From contig JAWKMU010000006.1 in the NCBI GenBank assembly GCA_041392065.1, forward strand, positions 213,426 to 277,425: a stretch of 64,000 nt of DNA. The letters run 5' to 3'. Made by a program: the position numbers and the translations under genes. This document shows positions 41,956-50,092 of the stretch, piece by piece (position 1 is the first letter of the stretch; every line of letters starts with the position of its first letter). Below the pieces are notes generated by a model that ran no database searches, was not told the origin of the DNA, and worked only from the letters and a program-made list of their open reading frames with translations. Source of the DNA: CAJQLB01 sp041392065. GTDB taxonomy: Bacteria > Bacteroidota > Bacteroidia > Flavobacteriales > Flavobacteriaceae.

Positions 41956-44640
41956 TTAAAGTACAAATCGATAGGTTGCTTTAATTAAAAATGTATTTTG
42001 AGGCTTTTGGCTAAACAGTTGATTGTTGATGATATCTCCAAAACTATTGTTAACATCTCCAAGTCCATCAATGCCTTGAGACCACACCAAAAATACTTCC
42101 GAGCCTGGTATGTATTCCCATCGAACAACTAAATTTGATCGAAACTGCACAAAGGCAAAATCTGGATTGCCAAACGAATAATCTGCTGTACCATCAGTAT
42201 CTTCATCTACAGAATATACACCATTATTAAATTCAATCTGATTGTTATCATACCAAGTTACTCTATCATTTAAATTTTGTGCTATAGAATTATTTACATA
42301 GTTAAATTTAGAATATTTAGCCTTAAACAAAAATGGCTGCCCATAGTACTGAATGGTTAAGTTTGGATTAATGTTATAGTTTACCCTTAAAGTAGCGCTT
42401 AAATTATCGTTTTCTATTTCCCCTAAAATATATCTTGGTACACCATTAAATACTATCGGATTTCCTTCTAAATCTCTATCAGTTACATATTGCGTTCTAT
42501 TAGGGTTTTGACCATATTCCATGTTCAATGATAAGCTTAAGGAATTTAAAGGTTGGTATCTTATATTAGCTTCATAATTAAAAAAAGAAAAGTGGTTTTG
42601 AGTAGCTTGAGAATTAACATGACCAATGTTCATACTAAGCTTTTTACGTTGGTCTGTACCAACGAAAAAATACCAGAAGTTTTCTTCATTATATCTCCAA
42701 CGTGGTCCACCTCTTAAAAATGTATTTATAAAAATTCTTGGCTTGTGTGCACCACCAAAATCTACAAACCAATTATTTTTAAAATTCACAAATCCATTAA
42801 GCTCATATTGAATTCTGTTATAATTCCCTTCAAAATCAAATGCTGTAGAAAACTGGAAGCCCAAGTTTGCTTGTCTGTACCAACTTGTTGGCTTATTAAA
42901 TAACCGTCTTACATTTATATATTGCCTAATATCGTCTGCTTGACGTAAAAACCCAAGGTCGTTTAGTTCTAGTTCTGGAGATTTCCAATTGGCACCAATA
43001 TTATATCGCCAATTGCCTCCTCCTCCTTTACCAACTTCAAGACGACCACCAGTTCCAGTTAATGAAGTTTTATTTGGATCAACCTCTACATGGTCTGCAT
43101 CTACCCTCTGAAAAAGATGTCCTATTGAAGTTTGTGTGAGTTGTATAGCCTCTTTACTTCCATTTACATTGCTCATGGTTATATTGCCATCAATATAATA
43201 ACTTCGGTTGTTCCAATTATGTCTAAAATCTAAACCTCCTGTATATGCGTTTTTATGTAAGTAACTTACATTTTCTTCAAGCTTTCTGTTTGTTGCAGTA
43301 AATATTGCACCGATATAAGAGTTTCTATCGTTAAAGTCTTTCTGCGCTCTGGCAACAAAATAATTGGTAAAGGGCTCTACTAACTCTTCTCGTTCTTCGC
43401 CTACCTCAGATAAATCGTTTAATACATCTTCTCGTTCGTCTAACTTTACTTCTCCAAATTCTTTTGCAGTCATGCTTTCAAGAACACCAATTGCCCAACC
43501 ACTTTTGGTTTTGCCACTAAATTTAGCTGCTCCCAATATAGTTGTCGCATTTGGTATATCTTCATATTCTCCTAAACTTCCATTAGCGCTAGTACCTCCT
43601 TGCGGAGCGCGTCCAATTCGTCTTGAATTAAATACATTATCTGCTCCACCACCAACTCTAAAATCGAACACATTTTTGTTTTCGACAAAGAATGGTCTTC
43701 GTTCTTGAAAGAAAATTTCAAATCCATCCAACGCAATAGCTCCTGGGTCTGCATCGACTTGGCCAAAATCTGGATTTATGGTTAAGTCTAATGTTAAATC
43801 GTTAGTAATACCAATTTTGGCATCCAATCCACCAGTTATTTTTGTGTCACTACCATCTCTAAAAGGATTTCCAGCTTGAGCTTCATAAGTATCCAATTGA
43901 GCAACAGTATAGGGCTGAATCTCTAATTGTTTTTGTGGTTTTAACCCAATTAAACCTCTTAATTCGCCAAATTCGCTTACCCAACCTGGAGGATTTGCAG
44001 GTAAAGGCTGCCAAACGGAACGTTCTTCATTGTTAAAATAACGCCTTGTTGATTGCAAACCCCAAACTTGTTCTTGTTCGTTACCAAATCGTAACTGGCT
44101 TAAAGGAATTCTAATTTCGGCAGTCCAGCCATCATCATCAATTTTAGTAGCTAAATACCAAATAGGATTCCAACTTGGATCAAAGTTTCCGTTATCAGAA
44201 ACAAACTCGTCGCCTTTTACTCCAGAAACTGAAGCTGTAAAGGAAAATGCTGTTCTATCATCATTATAACTATCAATATTTATTTCTACCCAGTCTCCCG
44301 AAAAACTGTCACGTCTTCCCATTCGTTTTTCGATAGTCAAAGGGTCTTCTTGATAGCACTTAAAAGCCACATACAAATTTTTGTCATCATAAATGATTTT
44401 CATTTTTGTCTGTTCAGTAGGTGCAGTACCAACATCAGGCTGAAATTCAAGATAATCTGTAGTCCACTCTACAAGATTCCAAGCTTCTTCATCTAAAACG
44501 CCATCAATTGTTGGCGAATCATTATTTGCTACAGACTTAGTTGTATAGGATCGTTTTTCATATTGAGTTGAGTTGTCTTGCGCAAAAGTGAAAGCTGTAG
44601 TCAATATTGCAATGACTATTAATTTGATTGGTAATTTCAT
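41956..44640 (-). CDS. DUF5916 outer-membrane protein with N-terminal CBM9/DOMON-like domain
   Basis: 894-aa secreted protein: Sec signal peptide (KLPIKLIVIAILTTAFTFAQ), then a domain of about 200 residues resembling carbohydrate-binding family 9 (DGVLDEEAWNLVEWTTDYLEF, YDDKNLYVAFKCYQEDP), then a DUF5916 region rich in aromatic beta-strands ending with the outer-membrane-type C-terminus FLIKATYRFVL. Function is unknown. Association with the outer membrane is inferred from the beta-barrel pattern and terminal aromatic-rich strand. It is monocistronic, convergent with polA, and has a palindrome over its promoter. Confidence 0.85.
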   Translation of the reverse strand: MKLPIKLIVIAILTTAFTFAQDNSTQYEKRSYTTKSVANNDSPTIDGVLDEEAWNLVEWTTDYLEFQPDVGTAPTEQTKMKIIYDDKNLYVAFKCYQEDPLTIEKRMGRRDSFSGDWVEINIDSYNDDRTAFSFTASVSGVKGDEFVSDNGNFDPSWNPIWYLATKIDDDGWTAEIRIPLSQLRFGNEQEQVWGLQSTRRYFNNEERSVWQPLPANPPGWVSEFGELRGLIGLKPQKQLEIQPYTVAQLDTYEAQAGNPFRDGSDTKITGGLDAKIGITNDLTLDLTINPDFGQVDADPGAIALDGFEIFFQERRPFFVENKNVFDFRVGGGADNVFNSRRIGRAPQGGTSANGSLGEYEDIPNATTILGAAKFSGKTKSGWAIGVLESMTAKEFGEVKLDEREDVLNDLSEVGEEREELVEPFTNYFVARAQKDFNDRNSYIGAIFTATNRKLEENVSYLHKNAYTGGLDFRHNWNNRSYYIDGNITMSNVNGSKEAIQLTQTSIGHLFQRVDADHVEVDPNKTSLTGTGGRLEVGKGGGGNWRYNIGANWKSPELELNDLGFLRQADDIRQYINVRRLFNKPTSWYRQANLGFQFSTAFDFEGNYNRIQYELNGFVNFKNNWFVDFGGAHKPRIFINTFLRGGPRWRYNEENFWYFFVGTDQRKKLSMNIGHVNSQATQNHFSFFNYEANIRYQPLNSLSLSLNMEYGQNPNRTQYVTDRDLEGNPIVFNGVPRYILGEIENDNLSATLRVNYNINPNLTIQYYGQPFLFKAKYSKFNYVNNSIAQNLNDRVTWYDNNQIEFNNGVYSVDEDTDGTADYSFGNPDFAFVQFRSNLVVRWEYIPGSEVFLVWSQGIDGLGDVNNSFGDIINNQLFSQKPQNTFLIKATYRFVL

Positions 44641-44666
44641 GAATTGATTAGTTTTGATTGATAATG

Positions 44667-44688
44667 CAAATCTATTGTTGATAGATTT
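44667..44688 (-). promoter_or_regulatory. -7 element and overlapping palindrome of the DUF5916 gene
   Basis: TAGATTTG on the reverse strand (44667-44674) matches TAnnTTTG, 26 nt upstream of the ATG. It lies within the perfect inverted repeat AAATCTAT-TGTTG-ATAGATTT (44668-44688), which is the layout of a repressor operator. Confidence 0.5.
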
Positions 44689-44921
44689 AAAAAAAAATAA
44701 AATGTAGTGAGTCTTAAAAAACTTGTATCGAATTGTATTTCAATTAAACATGAAACTCTTTAAAACTACAACATTTTATCTTAAAGACTTAAAACTATAA
44801 TTAATGTTGCAACCTATTGTTCTTTTTTACAAAACATTAACTCTTATTAACAGTTTTTGTCTTTAAAACCGATTGCGCAAAATATCTATTTATGTGCCTT
44901 AAAAATAAAGTAGTTATAGAT

Positions 44922-44952
44922 TTTGCTAATCAAATATATAATTGTAAATTTG
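44922..44952 (+). promoter_or_regulatory. promoter of the rplM-rpsI operon
   Basis: TTTG (44922-44925), 19 nt, TAAATTTG (44945-44952). Both elements are exact and give a leader of about 40 nt ahead of the GTG start at 45000. Confidence 0.65.
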
Positions 44953-44999
44953 CAAACTCTTTTTGAGAGAGGAATGTTTAATTAAGAAAATTATTTAGT

Positions 45000-45455
45000 G
45001 TGGATACATTAAGCTACAAAACGATTTCGGCAAACAAAGCAACTGCTAACAAGGAGTGGATTTTGGTTGATGCCGAAGGTCAAGCATTAGGGCGTTTAGC
45101 TTCAAAAGTGGCAATACTTTTAAGAGGTAAACACAAGCCTAACTTTACACCACACGTTGATTGTGGAGATAACGTTATTGTTATCAATGCTGAAAAAATC
45201 AACTTAACAGGAAACAAGTGGAACGACAAAACTTATATGCGTCACACAGGTTATCCAGGTGGTCAGAGAACGCTTTCTGCTACAGAAATGTTTGGAAAAG
45301 ATCCAGCAAGATTAGTAGAAAAGTCAGTAAAAGGAATGCTTCCTAAAAACAAATTAGGAGCAGATTTATTCCGTAATTTAAATGTTGTTGTTGGTTCAGA
45401 ACATGCTCATGCAGCTCAAAAACCAAAAGCAATTAACTTAAACGAAGTTAACTAG
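45000..45455 (+). CDS. rplM: 50S ribosomal protein L13
   Basis: Structural protein of the large subunit. The 151 residues match L13 throughout: ILVDAEGQALGRLASKVAILL, HVDCGDNVIVINAEKI, YMRHTGYPGGQRTL and VKGMLPKNKLGADLFRNL. The start codon is GTG at 45000, followed by DTLSYKTIS as in other flavobacterial L13; the next in-frame ATG lies at codon 80, after conserved residues, so GTG is real. It directly abuts rpsI (stop TAG, then ATG) and the pair form an operon as in most bacteria. Confidence 0.97.
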   Translation: MDTLSYKTISANKATANKEWILVDAEGQALGRLASKVAILLRGKHKPNFTPHVDCGDNVIVINAEKINLTGNKWNDKTYMRHTGYPGGQRTLSATEMFGKDPARLVEKSVKGMLPKNKLGADLFRNLNVVVGSEHAHAAQKPKAINLNEVN

Positions 45456-45842
45456 ATGGAAGTAATTCACAAAATTGGCCGTAGAAAAACGGCAGTTGCT
45501 CGTGTTTATGTTTCAGAAGGAAAAGGAAACATCACAGTAAACAAAAAAGATGTAAACACTTATTTCCCAACAGCTACTTTACAGTACAAAGTAAACCAAC
45601 CGTTGGCAATGACCAACAATGAAAAAAGCTTTGACATTAAAGTAAATGTTTATGGAGGTGGTGCTACAGGTCAGGCAGAAGCTGTTCGTTTAGCTTTATC
45701 TCGTGCTATGTGCGAAGTAAGTGACGAAAACAGAGGTATTTTAAAACCTGAAGGATTATTAACAAGAGACCCAAGAATGGTAGAGCGCAAAAAATTCGGA
45801 CAGAAAAAAGCGCGTAAGAAATTCCAGTTCTCTAAACGTTAA
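45456..45842 (+). CDS. rpsI: 30S ribosomal protein S9
   Basis: 128-aa small-subunit protein whose C-terminal tail reaches the P-site tRNA. Matches are IGRRKTAVARVYV, NVYGGGATGQAEAVRLALSRAM and the basic tail KKFGQKKARKKFQFSKR ending in the conserved Lys-Arg. The ATG comes immediately after the rplM stop, so translation is likely coupled. rpsB follows after a 139-bp structured gap. Confidence 0.97.
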   Translation: MEVIHKIGRRKTAVARVYVSEGKGNITVNKKDVNTYFPTATLQYKVNQPLAMTNNEKSFDIKVNVYGGGATGQAEAVRLALSRAMCEVSDENRGILKPEGLLTRDPRMVERKKFGQKKARKKFQFSKR

Positions 45843-45872
45843 TATTAAAAGAATTTTAAACCAGTTATTGTT

Positions 45873-45950
45873 GTTCATGACGAAAAACGTCAGAACTTAG
45901 TTTAGCATCTAAATGATTAAGGCGATTTAAAAAATGACCACTTAATCATT
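45873..45950 (+). promoter_or_regulatory. two-hairpin RNA leader of rpsB (candidate S2 autoregulatory element)
   Basis: Hairpin 1: GTTC-A-TGACG, loop AAAAA, CGTCAGAAC (45873-45896), nine pairs with a single bulged A. Hairpin 2: AATGATTAAG, loop, CTTAATCATT (45912-45950), ten perfect pairs, ending 31 nt before the rpsB ATG. Neither has a T-run. Ribosomal protein leaders often bind their own product; that this is so here is inferred. Confidence 0.5.
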
Positions 45951-45981
45951 GCTAATTAAACAGAACGTAAACTATTACAAA

Positions 45982-46758
45982 ATGGCAAAAGCAGAAGTAA
46001 AAAATTTATTAGATGGTGGTGTTCACTTTGGGCATTTAACCAGGAAATGGGATCCAAATATGGCTCCTTACATTTATATGGAGCGTAATGGAATTCACAT
46101 TATCAATCTATATAAAACAGCTGCAAAACTAGACGAAGCATCTCAAGCTTTAGCAAAAATAGCAGCATCAGGTAGAAAAATATTATTTGTTGCTACCAAA
46201 AAACAAGCAAAAGACATTGTCTCTGAAAAAGCTGGAAACGTAAACATGCCTTACATTACTGAAAGATGGCCAGGCGGAATGTTAACCAACTTTGTTACTA
46301 TTAGAAAAGCTGTAAAGAAAATGGCTTCTATTGATAGAATGAAAAAAGACGGAACATTTGATACCCTTTCAAAGAAAGAACGTTTACAAGTAGACCGTTT
46401 AAGAGCAAAATTAGAAAAAAACTTAGGTTCTATTTCTGATATGACTCGTCTTCCAGGTGCATTGTTTGTTGTAGATATTAAACGTGAACATATTGCAATT
46501 AAAGAAGCGCAAAAATTAAACATTCCAATCTTTGCAATGGTAGATACTAACTCTGATCCACGTCAAGTTGATTATGTTATTCCAGCAAATGATGATGCTT
46601 CAAAATCTATCGATACAATATTATCACACGTAACTACAGCAATTGCTGAAGGTTTAGCCGATAGAAAAGCTGAAAAATCTTCAAAATCTGAAGGTTCTGA
46701 TGCTACTAAAACAAAAGGCAAAAAAGCTAAAGCAACCATTCAGGACGAAGAAGAATAA
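45982..46758 (+). CDS. rpsB: 30S ribosomal protein S2
   Basis: Small-subunit protein of 258 aa from the ATG at 45982 (MAKAEVKNLLDGGVHFGHL); an ATG at 45949 would start inside hairpin 2 of the leader and lacks family support. Conserved segments are RKWDPNMAPYIYMERNGIHIINL, FVATKKQAKDIV, ERWPGGMLTNF and FAMVDTNSDPRQVDYVIPANDDA. The Lys/Ser-rich C-terminal tail is usual for the group. tsf follows after 79 bp containing a hairpin. Confidence 0.97.
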   Translation: MAKAEVKNLLDGGVHFGHLTRKWDPNMAPYIYMERNGIHIINLYKTAAKLDEASQALAKIAASGRKILFVATKKQAKDIVSEKAGNVNMPYITERWPGGMLTNFVTIRKAVKKMASIDRMKKDGTFDTLSKKERLQVDRLRAKLEKNLGSISDMTRLPGALFVVDIKREHIAIKEAQKLNIPIFAMVDTNSDPRQVDYVIPANDDASKSIDTILSHVTTAIAEGLADRKAEKSSKSEGSDATKTKGKKAKATIQDEEE

Positions 46759-46781
46759 ACATATAAATTATAAACCTTTAT

Positions 46782-46825
46782 AAGTCGTTTGGTTCTTTTT
46801 TTCAAAAAAATTAAACGGCTTTTAT
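46782..46825 (+). promoter_or_regulatory. hairpin between rpsB and tsf (possible partial terminator)
   Basis: AAGTCGTTT (46782-46790) and AAACGGCTT (46813-46821) form a 9-bp stem with one G-T pair and a U/A-rich loop, followed by TTATATT. It resembles a weak terminator and could lower tsf expression relative to rpsB, or process the message. Confidence 0.4.
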
Positions 46826-46837
46826 ATTAAATAAATC

Positions 46838-47812
46838 ATGGAAAATACAGTAAAAATTACGGCAGCAGAAGTAAACAAACTAAGACAAGCTACTGGTGCA
46901 GGAATGATGGATTGTAAAAATGCTTTAGTAGAAGCAGAAGGAAACTTTGATAAAGCTATTGAGGTATTACGTAAAAAAGGTCAAAAAGTTGCTGCAAAAA
47001 GAGCAGATAGAGAATCTACCGAAGGTGTGGCAATTACAAAAATCAATGAAAACAATACTGTTGGTGTGGCTATCGTATTAGCTTGCGAAACAGATTTCGT
47101 GGCGAAAAACGAATCTTTTAAGGCTTTGGCTGAAGAATTTGTAAACATTGCTATTAACCATACCAATAAGGAAAATTTCTTAAATGCAGATTTTAACGGT
47201 ATAACAGTTGCCGAAAAATTAATCGAGCAGACTGGAGTAATTGGCGAAAAAATTGATATTACTGCATTTGAAAGAATTGAAGCTCCTTACGTTGGCGCTT
47301 ACACACATATAGATAAAATCGCTGCAATTGTTGGTTTAGATAATGCTATTGATAAAGCTGATGAATTAACAAAAGACTTAGCTATGCAAGTTGCGTCAAT
47401 GGGAGCAACAACTTTGTCTTACAAAGATTTTGATCCAGCTTTTGTTGCTTCAGAAACTGAAGCAAGAATCGCAGTTATTGAAAAAGAAAACGAAGAACTT
47501 GCTCGTTTAGGTAAGACCCTTAAAAATGTACCTCAATACATTTCAATGGCTCAATTAACAGCTGAGGTTTTAGCAAAAGCTGAAGAAAATGCCAAAGCTG
47601 AATTAAAAGCTGAAGGAAAACCTGAACAAATTTGGGACAAAATCCTTCCAGGTAAAATGGATCGTTTTATTTCTGATAACACAACTTTAGATCAAGAGCA
47701 GTGTTTGTTAGACCAAAATTTCATTAAAAATGAAAAGCAAAGTGTTTCTGATTATGTTAAAACATATGGCGATGTTGCTGTAAAAGGTTTTGTGCGTGTT
47801 ACTTTAGGATAA
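46838..47812 (+). CDS. tsf: elongation factor Ts
   Basis: Nucleotide exchange factor for EF-Tu. The 324-aa protein begins with the UBA-like domain (VNKLRQATGAGMMDCKNALVEA), followed by the core with IVLACETDFVAKNESFK and MQVASMGATTLSYKDFDP, and ends with the C-terminal helix block. Slightly longer than the Escherichia coli protein, as usual for Bacteroidota. It lies downstream of rpsB in the classical order and is followed by a strong bidirectional terminator. Confidence 0.97.
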   Translation: MENTVKITAAEVNKLRQATGAGMMDCKNALVEAEGNFDKAIEVLRKKGQKVAAKRADRESTEGVAITKINENNTVGVAIVLACETDFVAKNESFKALAEEFVNIAINHTNKENFLNADFNGITVAEKLIEQTGVIGEKIDITAFERIEAPYVGAYTHIDKIAAIVGLDNAIDKADELTKDLAMQVASMGATTLSYKDFDPAFVASETEARIAVIEKENEELARLGKTLKNVPQYISMAQLTAEVLAKAEENAKAELKAEGKPEQIWDKILPGKMDRFISDNTTLDQEQCLLDQNFIKNEKQSVSDYVKTYGDVAVKGFVRVTLG

Positions 47813-47830
47813 TAAACCTCTTAATAATTA

Positions 47831-47861
47831 AAAAAAGCATCTCTTTTAGAGATGCTTTTTT
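47831..47861. terminator. bidirectional rho-independent terminator
   Basis: AAAAAAGCATCTC, loop TTTTA, GAGATGCTTTTTT. It ends tsf (+) and the spondin-domain gene (-). Confidence 0.88.
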
Positions 47862-47879
47862 ATATGAATAGTTTTAAAT

Positions 47880-48572
47880 TTAATTGTCTATTCTTTCAAT
47901 ACTTAAAGTTCCTACTTGAGTGGATTGAATCGAACCACTACTGAAGGGTAATCCTTGAATTTGAGTAATTGGGCCAGGTTCTGGATTGTCCGGAGATTCG
48001 TATGTCATTCCTGAATCTGAACCAGCATCTAAAGGATATAGTCTAACAGATGCACTTTCTATTAATACATCTCCATTTACCAAATTAAAGGAAGGCACAC
48101 CAACAAACCAATCAGGACTTGGTGATATTTTAGACACAAAACTTATTCTAGTATTTGTAGGTGTGACATTAATATCAAAAGTAACAGTAGTACTTGTACC
48201 AACGCTAGAACTACCTGTAATAATAGTCATTGCAGTATCGTCTTCTCCACCACTATGCTCACTTATAAGTCCACTTAAATCTCCATCTTCAGCATACAAC
48301 TTTAACCCATCTGAAGCAAGAGTATTCATAATAAAAATATTTTTTGCAGGACTATGAGCTGCGATAAATACTCTGCCAAAACTGGCATTATCAGGATAGT
48401 CTGTTGGATGAGTAGTATCGGTCCAATTGGTAGTAAAAGTTATTCTGTAAGTAGCTTGAGCGTCTAACCCTCCTCCTCCATTTCCTCCATTATTGCCAGA
48501 GTCGTCACTTTTTGAACAACTAAAAATTCCAACACAAATCAATAATGTAAAAAGCTTAAAATAATTCTTCAT
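47880..48572 (-). CDS. spondin-domain lipoprotein
   Basis: 230-aa exported lipoprotein (signal ending VGIFSC-SKS) with a Gly/Asn-rich tether, then one domain that matches the Spondin_N fold: YRITFTTNWTDTTHPTDYPD, SFGRVFIAAHS, and the hallmark ISFVSKISPSPDWFVGVPSF followed by LYPLDAGSDSGMTYESPD. Spondin_N is best known from eukaryotic extracellular matrix proteins; bacterial examples are recognised but uncharacterised. I use the ATG at 48572, since 48578 is only a TTG. It is convergent with tsf and divergent from pyrH. Surface display or calcium-dependent adhesion is inferred. Confidence 0.85.
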   Translation of the reverse strand: MKNYFKLFTLLICVGIFSCSKSDDSGNNGGNGGGGLDAQATYRITFTTNWTDTTHPTDYPDNASFGRVFIAAHSPAKNIFIMNTLASDGLKLYAEDGDLSGLISEHSGGEDDTAMTIITGSSSVGTSTTVTFDINVTPTNTRISFVSKISPSPDWFVGVPSFNLVNGDVLIESASVRLYPLDAGSDSGMTYESPDNPEPGPITQIQGLPFSSGSIQSTQVGTLSIERIDN

Positions 48573-48620
48573 AATCAAAAATTTTTATAAATATAACGAT
48601 ATAATTATAATAATATTTGC

Positions 48621-48652
48621 TTGAGCTTTTAAAAAAATGAATGTTATATTTG
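48621..48652 (+). promoter_or_regulatory. promoter of pyrH-frr
   Basis: TTG (48621-48623), 21 nt, TATATTTG (48645-48652), 18 nt before the ATG at 48671. Confidence 0.6.
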
Positions 48653-48670
48653 CACATATATCCATAAATA

Positions 48671-49378
48671 ATGAAATATAAAAGAATCCTACTCAAACTC
48701 TCTGGCGAAGCATTAATGGGCTCTCGTCAATATGGAATTGACCCTGAACGATTATCGGAATATGCCCAAGATATTAAAACTATAACAGATTTAGGTGTTG
48801 AAGTAGCCATCGTAATTGGTGGAGGCAATATTTTTAGGGGAGTTGCTGGCGCAAGTAAAGGAATGGATCGAGTGCAAGGTGATTATATGGGAATGCTTGC
48901 AACTGTTATTAATGGCTTAGCTTTACAAAGTGCTCTTGAAAATGCAAAAGTTCCTACCAGATTGCAAACAGCAATAAAAATTAATGAAGTAGCAGAACCT
49001 TTTATAAGACGTAGAGCTATGCGTCATTTAGAAAAAGGACGAGTTGTTATTTTTGGTGGTGGCACAGGAAATCCTTATTTCACTACAGATTCTGCGGCTG
49101 TTTTAAGAGCCATAGAAATTGAAGCTGATGTTATTTTAAAAGGCACAAGGGTTGATGGTATTTACACCGCAGATCCTGAAAAAGATTCTGCAGCTATAAA
49201 ATTTGATTATATTAGTTTTGATGATGTCCTTAAAAAAGGACTAAAAGTAATGGACACAACAGCTTTTACCTTAAGTCAGGAAAACAATTTACCAATCATT
49301 GTTTTTGATATGAACAAAAAAGGAAATCTGCTAAAAGTAGTTTCTGGAGAAAACATTGGTACAACCGTTAATTTATGA
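48671..49378 (+). CDS. pyrH: uridylate kinase (UMP kinase)
   Basis: Phosphorylates UMP to UDP in pyrimidine synthesis; amino-acid-kinase fold. The 235 residues carry RILLKLSGEALMG, VAIVIGGGNIFRG, RRAMRHLEKGRVVIFGGGTGNPYFTTD and GTRVDGIYTADPEKD. First gene of the conserved pyrH-frr pair; frr starts 49 bp after its stop. Confidence 0.97.
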   Translation: MKYKRILLKLSGEALMGSRQYGIDPERLSEYAQDIKTITDLGVEVAIVIGGGNIFRGVAGASKGMDRVQGDYMGMLATVINGLALQSALENAKVPTRLQTAIKINEVAEPFIRRRAMRHLEKGRVVIFGGGTGNPYFTTDSAAVLRAIEIEADVILKGTRVDGIYTADPEKDSAAIKFDYISFDDVLKKGLKVMDTTAFTLSQENNLPIIVFDMNKKGNLLKVVSGENIGTTVNL

Positions 49379-49427
49379 TTCAGTTTGGCTCAATTTTTGT
49401 CAAAATGAATTAAAAAACACATTTAAA

Positions 49428-49985
49428 ATGAACGAAGAATTACAATTTATTTTAGATACAGCAAAAGAAGCTATGGATGCTGCAATTAAGCATTTAGAGA
49501 AGCAGTTTGTGAACATTAGAGCTGGTAAAGCCAGCCCTGCAATGCTTGGCAGTGTTATGGTAGATTATTATGGCTCTCAAACACCTCTTAACCAAGTAGC
49601 TAATGTAAATACTCCTGATGGAAGAACCATTACTGTTGCACCTTGGGAAAAAAGTATGTTACAAGAAATTGAACGTGCTATTATGATTGCAAACCTTGGT
49701 TTTAACCCAATGAATAATGGAGAAAGCATTATTATAAATGTGCCACCATTAACTGAAGAGCGCAGACGTGATTTAGCAAAACAAGCAAAAGCTGAAGCTG
49801 AAGACGCAAAAATTGGCATTAGAAATGCAAGAAAAGATGCAAATAACGATATTAAAAAATTAGACGAAATTTCTGAAGACCTGCAAAAAAATACAGAAGT
49901 TGATGTTCAGGAAATGACCGATAATTACGTGAAAAAAGTAGATGCCATTTTTCAAATCAAGGAAAAAGAAATTATGACAGTATAA
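49428..49985 (+). CDS. frr: ribosome recycling factor
   Basis: Splits post-termination ribosomes with EF-G. From the ATG at 49428 the protein has 185 aa, the normal length; an earlier in-frame ATG at 49356 lies inside pyrH and adds unrelated residues. Conserved segments are HLEKQFVNIRAGKASPAML, YYGSQTPLNQVANV, VAPWEKSMLQEIERAI and PPLTEERRRDLAKQAK. Second gene of pyrH-frr and followed by a terminator. Confidence 0.97.
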   Translation: MNEELQFILDTAKEAMDAAIKHLEKQFVNIRAGKASPAMLGSVMVDYYGSQTPLNQVANVNTPDGRTITVAPWEKSMLQEIERAIMIANLGFNPMNNGESIIINVPPLTEERRRDLAKQAKAEAEDAKIGIRNARKDANNDIKKLDEISEDLQKNTEVDVQEMTDNYVKKVDAIFQIKEKEIMTV

Positions 49986-49987
49986 AC

Positions 49988-50016
49988 AAAGAGCGACACT
50001 AAAGTCGCTTTTTTTG
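49988..50016 (+). terminator. terminator of pyrH-frr
   Basis: AAAGAGCGAC, loop ACTAAA, GTCGCTTTTTTT, directly after the frr stop codon. Confidence 0.85.
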
Positions 50017-50092
50017 TGTTGGATATAGACACGTTTTTAAATTTACAAATTGATACTGCGCTTTTGCATTAAGAAAAAATCATTTTCTATTG

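Larger units (their letters stand above)
44641..44999. other. 359-bp divergent regulatory region between the DUF5916 gene and rplM
   Basis: It contains the DUF5916 promoter and palindrome at the left (44667-44688) and the rplM promoter at the right (44922-44952). The middle, about 44690-44915, is A/T-rich with no convincing open frame, tRNA or terminator. I see nothing else in it. Confidence 0.6.

Noticed and set aside
44690..44915. Short coding gene in the gap before rplM
   Set aside because: Only short A/T-rich frames without start context, signal or family resemblance.
47986..48357. Open frame of about 120 codons antisense to the spondin-domain gene
   Set aside because: The opposite strand has a clear signal peptide and spondin motifs; this frame has neither domain nor promoter.
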